From Candidatus Eiseniibacteriota bacterium (GTDB lineage Bacteria; Eisenbacteria; RBG-16-71-46; CAIMUX01), in assembly GCA_020431745.1 (NCBI GenBank), contig JAGQHR010000044.1, positions 1-11,546 on the forward strand: DNA of 11,546 nt. The letters run 5' to 3'. The position numbers and the translations under genes are program-made. The notes beneath the pieces were generated by a model. It saw only the letters and a list, made by a program, of their open reading frames with translations. It was not told where the DNA came from and searched no databases. Shown piece after piece: positions 7,091 through 11,546 of the stretch; position 1 is the stretch's first letter; each line of letters starts with the position of its first letter.

Positions 7091-7548
7091 TCCTCCTCGT
7101 CGGCTTCGCCGGAGGAGCCGAACATGTTCTCGAGATCGCCGCGTTTGGGCTTGAAGGTCTTGAACTGTTCCTCCAGCTTCGCGACCCGATCCTTGCGGCG
7201 CCGCTCCGCCTCGCCCCCGCGGAACATCCGATCCATCTCCGCCTTCTTCTCCCGGCTCTTTTCGCCGAAGTCGGCGAGCTCCTGCTGCATGGCCGGCCCT
7301 TGGTCTCCCCGCGGCAGCTCTTCCAGCGGACGCGGATCGATGATGTCCAGATGCACCGTGAAGGGAGTCTTGACCACGCGGATGACGTGCAGCTCGCTCA
7401 GCTCGTGCACCAGGACGTGCACCTTTTCCTCGCTCAGCCCGACGAGGGAGGCCACCTCCTCCGGCGTCGGCGGCTTGCTTTCCTTGTGCGCGAGCACGCG
7501 GATCCCGGCGACGACGAGGTGAGCATCTTCGTAGCTCGGAAGAACCAT
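7087..7548 (-). CDS. Small winged-helix-like protein with charged C-terminus, function unknown
   Basis: A 153-residue cytoplasmic protein. Residues 1-72 look like a winged helix: helix 1 EDAHLVVAGIRVLAHK (7-22), a helix-turn-helix-like TPEEVASLVGLSEEKVHVLV (28-47), then HELSELHVIRVVKTPFTVHLDII (48-70), which resembles the last helix and the beta wing. Residues 85-135 are strongly charged and probably helical (EKSREKKAEMDRMFR, ERRRKDRVAKLEEQFK); the tail GEADEED is acidic. I do not recognise a named family; a transcription factor or a protein-protein adaptor are both possible. It leads an operon: its stop overlaps the TTG of the oxidoreductase gene (TTGA). ATG at 7548 is chosen because the frame upstream is antisense to the divergent phosphoesterase, and because a TAGAAT box ends 7 nt before it. 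There is no Shine-Dalgarno. Confidence 0.8.
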   Translation of the reverse strand: MVLPSYEDAHLVVAGIRVLAHKESKPPTPEEVASLVGLSEEKVHVLVHELSELHVIRVVKTPFTVHLDIIDPRPLEELPRGDQGPAMQQELADFGEKSREKKAEMDRMFRGGEAERRRKDRVAKLEEQFKTFKPKRGDLENMFGSSGEADEED

Positions 7549-7555
7549 GCGCCGG

Positions 7556-7561
7556 ATTCTA
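7556..7561 (-). promoter_or_regulatory. -10 box TAGAAT, likely leaderless promoter of the winged-helix gene
   Basis: TAGAAT on the minus strand is followed by 7 nt and then ATG (7548), which places the predicted start site at about 7549, within a base of the ATG. No ribosome site is present. No good TTGACA lies 17 bp upstream. The 81-bp divergent gap also holds a mirror-image box for the phosphoesterase gene. Confidence 0.45.
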
Positions 7562-7614
7562 GCCGCCCCCTCGAGCCCAGGCACCCCCGATTCGCGGGTT
7601 CCGGGATGACCTGG

Positions 7615-7620
7615 TAGACT
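7615..7620 (+). promoter_or_regulatory. -10 box TAGACT, likely (near-)leaderless promoter of the phosphoesterase gene
   Basis: TAGACT lies 9 nt before the ATG at 7630, giving a predicted start site near 7627 and a leader of about 3 nt. No purine-rich ribosome site is found in the 20 nt before the ATG. The -35 region is weak. Confidence 0.4.
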
Positions 7621-7629
7621 CCCGCGACC

Positions 7630-8409
7630 ATGTCGATCGCCCGCTTCGTCCAGATCTCCGACACGCACGTCCTGACCGATCCGTCGAACCCGCCACACGG
7701 TGTCGATCCGAACGAAACGCTGCGGCAGGTCGTCCGACGCATCGCCGAGCGCCCCTCGGTCGACTTCGTCGTCGTGACCGGGGATCTGATCGGCGACGAT
7801 CGGGCGAGCTCCTACGCGGTGCTGCGCGCGCTGCTCTCTCCCCTGCCCGGTCCGGTGTACGTGCTGGCCGGAAACCACGACGTGCGGGCGGCGCTCCGGG
7901 CGGAGCTCGGAGCCCCGGGTCCGGGGAGGCTTGCGGAACAGCCACGGGAAACGCGCTCCGATCCGTACTACTACGAGTTCGCACACGCCGGGTGGCGCTT
8001 CCTCGCCCTCGACTCCCAGATCCCCGGGGAAGTGTCCGGGCGGATCGACGAAGCGCAGATGGCGTGGATCGCCGAGCGTTGTGCGATCCGGCCTGCCCCG
8101 CCGACGATCGTCTTCGTGCACCATCCCCCCGTACCCTGCGGAATCGGGTGGCTCGATCCGCACCGGATCGAAAACGGTCCCACGCTGATCGCCGCGCTGC
8201 GCGAGGGCAACGTCCGCCGGGTCTTCTTCGGACACGTCCACCTGCCGATGACGCTCTCGGCGGGAAGGCTCGTCTGCACGAGCGCGCCTTCGACCTGTTA
8301 CGGCTTCTCGGACGGCCGCGCCGGGCCGGTCGTCATCGGTCCGCGCCCCGGACTCCAGGTCGTAGAGCTGGAAGGCACCGAGGTTCGGAGTCATCTGGAG
8401 TGGGTGTGA
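7630..8409 (+). CDS. CpdA-type metallophosphoesterase (class III cyclic nucleotide phosphodiesterase-like)
   Basis: A 259-residue cytoplasmic calcineurin-like phosphoesterase with a dinuclear metal site. All signature residues of the class III cAMP phosphodiesterase pattern are visible: D11-x-H13 (SDTH), GD at 51-52, GNHD at 81-84, H164 in FVHHPP, and GHVH at 201-204. Length and motif spacing match CpdA/Icc and related GpdQ-like enzymes. The sequence does not tell whether the natural substrate is cAMP, another cyclic nucleotide, a phosphodiester lipid head group or a nucleotide sugar. It is the only gene between the divergent winged-helix operon and the convergent patatin gene, so it is probably monocistronic. 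ATG at 7630 gives an N-terminus (MSIARFVQISDTH) right at the first beta strand, as is normal for the family. Confidence 0.93.
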   Translation: MSIARFVQISDTHVLTDPSNPPHGVDPNETLRQVVRRIAERPSVDFVVVTGDLIGDDRASSYAVLRALLSPLPGPVYVLAGNHDVRAALRAELGAPGPGRLAEQPRETRSDPYYYEFAHAGWRFLALDSQIPGEVSGRIDEAQMAWIAERCAIRPAPPTIVFVHHPPVPCGIGWLDPHRIENGPTLIAALREGNVRRVFFGHVHLPMTLSAGRLVCTSAPSTCYGFSDGRAGPVVIGPRPGLQVVELEGTEVRSHLEWV

Positions 8410-8520
8410 GCGGCTCCCGTGGAGACGCGGGGTTCGCGGCCTGACCGACCGCGCGCCCGGTTGATGGATGAGCTGTTCGCGGTTCGTTCGGCCGGAAGGG
8501 GCGCGGACGCCGGCGGACTC
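8410..8520. other. Convergent intergenic gap, no clear terminator
   Basis: 111 bp lie between two converging stops. A weak CGCGG/CCGCG inverted repeat with a 9-nt loop is present near 8434-8452, without a T-run on either strand. I see no gene and no intrinsic terminator of convincing strength; Rho-dependent ending or overlapping 3' ends is possible. Confidence 0.5.
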
Positions 8521-10818
8521 TCACGGAATGAGATCGTGTCCGACCTGGATGAAGTAGAAGGGGTTGCGGTGCAGCTCCGCCGCGACCCCGATGAAGATGG
8601 GACCGATCGGACTGCGCTGCAGCAGGCCCCCTTCGACTCCGCGATCGGGCCGGGCCTCGCGCAGATCCTCGAACGAACCGGCGCGCACGCCGGCGATTCC
8701 GCTCGACCAGAGCACGATCTGATACGGCCCCCGCCAGCTCAAGTCCACGGCGCCCGCGGCGACGAAGGGAGCGTAGAGCTTCTTCTCGAACCGTCCCCAG
8801 GTCGCGCGGGTGAGATCCAGCCGGGACCAGTTGCGAAACGGGATCTCCTCCCGGCTCACCCAGGCCCCCGATCCGTGCGGGGTGATCGACACGCGACCGA
8901 GTGGGAGACTGACGCTGGTTTCTCCCGAAATCGAATGGTGACGGGACTCCAGGTCCGCTTCGAAGTAGAACTCGTAGTCGGCCCGCAGGAAGGTCCCCCG
9001 GGAAGGTAGCTCCCGCTGGTCGGTGCCATCGATCATCGCGGTCACGAATCCCGTCCGATCCGTCGCGGCCCAGTCCGGCACCTCCCCGGCGCCCCGCCCG
9101 CGATCGCGCCAGGTCCGCGCTCCGAAGAGGAGCAGCGCCTGCCGTCCAACCAGGAGACCGGTGCTGAGCTCGAGCTTGACCTCCTGCCGATCGAGCTCGC
9201 CCCGGACGTTGCGCCGGTAGTCGAAGTCCCGAACCGAGGCCACGACATCGAGCGCGAGCGGGAGCCCGCGCACGTGGCTGGACCGCATGCCCCCCTCGAC
9301 GCCGGACACGAAATTGCCGAGGTAGGTCTTGAGATAGAGCGCTTCTCCGAGGCGCAGGAGGTTCCGTCTGGCCACTTCCAGGCTGGTGTTCATGTTCCGG
9401 CCGTTGTCGTAGAGCAGGTGCATCGAGACATAGGTGAGATCCCGCTCCTCCAGCTGGAGATCGATCACGACCTCGCCGTGGTCCCCCAGGCGAAAGCTCG
9501 GCCAGACCGTGTCGTAGAGGTAGGTAGCGTAGAGCCGGCGCAGCCCCCGTTCGATGCGGTCGAGCGAAAAGGAGTCTCCCGGCTCCACTCCCAGCTCGTC
9601 CCGCGGCACCCACGAGTACGACATGCGGCGCCCGCTGAGGTCGATCCGTTCGACGCGGAGTCGGTCGAGATCGACCAGACCCGCCTCGCGCTGCCGCGTC
9701 GGGGTCAGGGGATGGGGAGGCTCTGCCGGGTCCAGCCCGAGCTGGCGGCGGATCCGCGGCATCATCGCGCGCGTCAGTTCGTAGCCGGCGCGAATCAGCT
9801 CGTCGCGCCGATCGAAGTCGAAGGTTCGCGTGTCGCCCAGATCCGGTTCGATCCAGACGTCCCAACCGCCGATGCGCGTGGAATCGACACGCTGCGAGAG
9901 GATGTGGACCAGCCGCAGCGCGACCTCGGTCACGTCCGCCCCTTCGCGTCCGGCATCCCAGGGAAGCGCACAGTTCACCGCGATGATCTTGTCGGCATGC
10001 AGCTCGTCGCGGGCCAGGTCGATCGGCATGTTGTTGCGGGTACCGGCATCGACCAGGAGCTGGTTGTCTCCTCGGATCGGTGGAAAGCTCACCGGCACCG
10101 ACATGCTCGAGCGGATGGCGCGGGCGAGGTCGCCGTGGCGCAGCACCACGGTATCCCCGGATCGGAGATCGAGCGCGACGGCTCGGAACGGAATCGGCAA
10201 CCGGTCGAAGTCTCCACCCGAGGAGAGATTCGCGCGGGCAGTGTGCGCAACGAGCATCCAGTTCACGTTGAAGTCATTGATGAGCGCCCGCGGCAATCGA
10301 TATTCCAGACCGTCGAAGTAGAGACCCACGGTGGGCGTCTGGATCCGCCGCTTCTGGAAGACGCTGAGGTTGCCGTAGGAGTTGGGAGCGACGAAGAGAT
10401 CCGGACGCCGCGCCAGAGCTTCCAGACTGTCGACGCCGACACCGGCCGCGTAGAGTCCTCCCACCACCGCGCCCATCGAGTTGCCGGCGATCGCATCGAT
10501 CGGGATACCACCTTCTTCCAGGGCGCGCAGCACTCCGATGTGGGCGATTCCGCGCGCCCCCCCGCCCGAGAGCACCAATCCGATGCGGGGACGACCGAGC
10601 GGATACGCGGGTTCCGCCGGTGGCACCGTGGACGAATCGGAGAGGGTCGGTTCGAGCGGAGCGATCGGCGGAGCGCCGGATAACCGAGCAGAAACCGGCT
10701 GGGCGGACACTGGCGCCGCCCCGAGCACGGCGAGTAGGACCGCTCCCACCGATGAGACGACGCGCGCCACGCGCCACCCGGCGATCGAACAGGATCGAGT
10801 GCTGGAAACGAACCCCAA
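8521..10818 (-). CDS. Secreted patatin-like phospholipase with POTRA and outer-membrane beta-barrel (type Vd / PlpD-like)
   Basis: A 765-residue lipase-autotransporter fusion. Seen in order: signal peptide with hydrophobic core about 19-37 and likely cleavage after SAQ (about 40); Pro/Ser-rich spacer 41-76; patatin domain about 78-275 with oxyanion loop GGGARG (85-90), nucleophile elbow GNSMG (112-116, S114) and the dyad aspartate D257 in VDAGTRNN; a POTRA-like segment about 386-460 (VERIDLSG to LEERD); then about 300 residues of alternating amphipathic strands (LTYVSMHLLYDNGRN onward) typical of an Omp85-type barrel. Family members (PlpD, FplA) are phospholipases A exported through or held by the attached barrel. 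The protein ends FYFIQVGHDLIP, not in the usual aromatic residue. The start is TTG at 10818 (weak ribosome site GAGGAG 12 nt away); GTG at 10770 would still leave a full signal peptide. The gene stands alone, divergent from the S58 peptidase gene. Confidence 0.93.
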   Translation of the reverse strand: MGFVSSTRSCSIAGWRVARVVSSVGAVLLAVLGAAPVSAQPVSARLSGAPPIAPLEPTLSDSSTVPPAEPAYPLGRPRIGLVLSGGGARGIAHIGVLRALEEGGIPIDAIAGNSMGAVVGGLYAAGVGVDSLEALARRPDLFVAPNSYGNLSVFQKRRIQTPTVGLYFDGLEYRLPRALINDFNVNWMLVAHTARANLSSGGDFDRLPIPFRAVALDLRSGDTVVLRHGDLARAIRSSMSVPVSFPPIRGDNQLLVDAGTRNNMPIDLARDELHADKIIAVNCALPWDAGREGADVTEVALRLVHILSQRVDSTRIGGWDVWIEPDLGDTRTFDFDRRDELIRAGYELTRAMMPRIRRQLGLDPAEPPHPLTPTRQREAGLVDLDRLRVERIDLSGRRMSYSWVPRDELGVEPGDSFSLDRIERGLRRLYATYLYDTVWPSFRLGDHGEVVIDLQLEERDLTYVSMHLLYDNGRNMNTSLEVARRNLLRLGEALYLKTYLGNFVSGVEGGMRSSHVRGLPLALDVVASVRDFDYRRNVRGELDRQEVKLELSTGLLVGRQALLLFGARTWRDRGRGAGEVPDWAATDRTGFVTAMIDGTDQRELPSRGTFLRADYEFYFEADLESRHHSISGETSVSLPLGRVSITPHGSGAWVSREEIPFRNWSRLDLTRATWGRFEKKLYAPFVAAGAVDLSWRGPYQIVLWSSGIAGVRAGSFEDLREARPDRGVEGGLLQRSPIGPIFIGVAAELHRNPFYFIQVGHDLIP

Positions 10819-10876
10819 AAGGAACGGAGACTCCTCGGCGTGTGTCGGCGTGGGATCCGGATCGCGCCGCCGCCGC

Positions 10877-10888
10877 GGTCCGCGGACC
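10877..10888. repeat. 12-bp perfect palindrome GGTCCGCGGACC in the patatin gene leader
   Basis: GGTCCGCGGACC is fully self-complementary and lies between the predicted start site (about 10896) and the TTG start (10818). It could be an operator for a dimeric repressor or a short leader hairpin. Such palindromes also arise by chance in GC-rich DNA. Confidence 0.4.
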
Positions 10889-10902
10889 TCACCTCGACGG
10901 CG

Positions 10903-10931
10903 AGCTTAGGACGAGGCTTCCGAGCTGGCAA
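10903..10931 (-). promoter_or_regulatory. Sigma70-like promoter TTGCCA-17-TAAGCT of the patatin gene
   Basis: The minus strand reads TTGCCA (10931-10926), exactly 17 bp, then TAAGCT (10908-10903). The predicted start site near 10896 gives a leader of about 78 nt. This is the best conventional promoter in the window; unlike the three leaderless candidates it has both hexamers and leaves room for a ribosome site. Confidence 0.5.
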
Positions 10932-11054
10932 TGCCGGCCTGTCCGGGAAGGGCGAGGGGCACGCCCGACAGTGTCGCACGCAGCACCAAGAAGCGGCGCG
11001 TCGCCGCGCGTTTCCTGGACCCGGGAGTGCCTGGTCCTGGCCGCACCGACGGCG

Positions 11055-11060
11055 TACCAT
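11055..11060 (+). promoter_or_regulatory. -10 box TACCAT, likely leaderless promoter of the S58 peptidase gene
   Basis: TACCAT is followed by 6 nt and then ATG (11067), so the expected start site coincides with the A of the ATG. There is no Shine-Dalgarno in the preceding bases and no good -35 hexamer. Confidence 0.4.
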
Positions 11061-11066
11061 CGATCC

Positions 11067-11546
11067 ATGCGCGATGACATCACCGACGTGCCTGGGTTCC
11101 TCGCGGGCAGCGCAGAAGACCCCGTAGCGCTGACCGGCTGTTCGGTCGTGCTCTGTCCGGCAGAGGGCGCCGTCGCCGGCTTCGACCAAAGGGGCGGCGC
11201 CGGAGGCACGCGCGAGACGGATCCCCTGGGCGTCGCGCACATCGTGGAGAAAGTGCACGGAGTCCTCCTCACCGGAGGGTCCGCCTTCGGATTGGACGCG
11301 GCCGGTGGGGTCGTCCGCTATCTCGAGCGTCGCGGAATCGGATTCGCCACCCGTGGCGGCTGCGTCCCGATCGTTCCCGCGGCCGTGCTCTACGACCTCG
11401 GCATCGGCAGATCTGATCTGCGACCGGACGCGGATATGGCCGAACGCGCCTGCTCCGAGGCCGAAACGGGCGCGGCCCTCCGCCTGGGCAATGCGGGGGC
11501 CGGATGTGGAGCAACGATCGGCAAGATCCTCGGCCCGGCACGCGCG
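11067..11546 (+). CDS. DmpA/BapA-family (S58/P1) aminopeptidase, N-terminal part; cut by window edge
   Basis: The first 160 residues of a peptidase of the P1/S58 family (DmpA, BapA), enzymes that cleave themselves into two chains before a nucleophilic serine and release N-terminal D-, L- or beta-amino acids. Seen: ITDVPGFLAGS (5-15), the family's opening; GGAGGTRETDPLG (43-55, commonly GGAPGTRETD); LLTGGSAFGLDAAGGVVRYLE (67-87); VPIVPAAVLYDL (101-112); GNAGAGCGATIGK (142-154, commonly G-V-GAGTGA-GK, here with Cys). The autocleavage Gly-Ser and catalytic serine lie further on, outside the window. The family is about 330-380 residues, so under half is shown. No signal peptide is seen, so it is probably cytoplasmic. 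ATG at 11067 fits both the family N-terminus and the TACCAT box just upstream. Confidence 0.92.
   Translation, partial: MRDDITDVPGFLAGSAEDPVALTGCSVVLCPAEGAVAGFDQRGGAGGTRETDPLGVAHIVEKVHGVLLTGGSAFGLDAAGGVVRYLERRGIGFATRGGCVPIVPAAVLYDLGIGRSDLRPDADMAERACSEAETGAALRLGNAGAGCGATIGKILGPARA

Noticed and set aside
4946..7522. An 858-codon plus-strand open frame, the longest antisense frame
   Set aside because: It mirrors the oxidoreductase gene, whose motifs are unambiguous on the minus strand; it continues across the winged-helix gene with unrelated composition.
7549..8394. Extension of the winged-helix gene to 435 residues
   Set aside because: The extra part is antisense to the phosphoesterase, which shows every catalytic motif; the extension has none.
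8333..9865. A 510-codon minus-strand frame within the patatin gene
   Set aside because: Out-of-frame shadow; the frame with signal peptide, GNSMG and barrel strands is the coding one.
1..11546. Phage, plasmid, CRISPR, toxin-antitoxin or defence system
   Set aside because: No integrase, transposase, terminal repeats, direct repeat-spacer array, or toxin-sized gene pair was found; all gene calls are metabolic, proteolytic or envelope functions, and base composition appears even.

Overview
The window is GC-rich throughout (roughly two thirds G+C by eye), densely coded, with 4-base gene overlaps and several TTG/GTG starts. The patatin/POTRA/beta-barrel protein requires an outer membrane, so the host is a Gram-negative-type bacterium. 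The mix (one-PDZ RseP, YugP-like protease, TPR proteins, GC-rich code) would fit a poorly cultured phylum such as Eisenbacteria/Krumholzibacteria, Gemmatimonadota or Acidobacteriota, but the sequence alone does not settle this. There are no tRNA, rRNA, CRISPR, IS, phage or integrase signatures. It reads as ordinary chromosome with a few poorly characterised genes.

Layout: (1) 1-2554, minus strand: a likely operon of a YugP-like membrane zinc protease, the site-2 protease RseP and a PLP-dependent D-cysteine desulfhydrase/ACC-deaminase family enzyme that runs off the left edge. A 205-bp gap upstream holds an ECF-like promoter candidate. (2) 2760-7548, minus strand: a translationally coupled trio with TTGA and GTGA overlaps: a small winged-helix-like protein of unknown function, a Mo/W-bis-MGD oxidoreductase with a 24-bp tandem repeat coding a linker, and a polytopic GT-C-like membrane protein with a TPR tail. 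(3) 7630-8409, plus strand: a CpdA-type metallophosphoesterase, divergent from the trio. (4) 8521-10818, minus strand: a secreted patatin phospholipase fused to a POTRA and an outer-membrane barrel (type Vd / PlpD-like), convergent with the phosphoesterase. (5) 11067-11546, plus strand: the N-terminal part of a DmpA/S58-family self-processing aminopeptidase, cut by the right edge.

How the genes relate: region 1 is dominated by membrane proteolysis (envelope quality control or stress signalling). Region 2 couples a DNA-binding-like protein, a cytoplasmic redox enzyme and a membrane protein in one transcript; the shared function is unknown. Three genes that head transcripts (7548 minus, 7630 plus, 11067 plus) lack a Shine-Dalgarno but carry a TANNNT -10 box 6-9 nt before the ATG, which suggests leaderless transcription, whereas yugP and rseP have clear purine-rich ribosome sites. 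Very long antisense open frames (600-860 codons) are composition artefacts of the GC-rich code.
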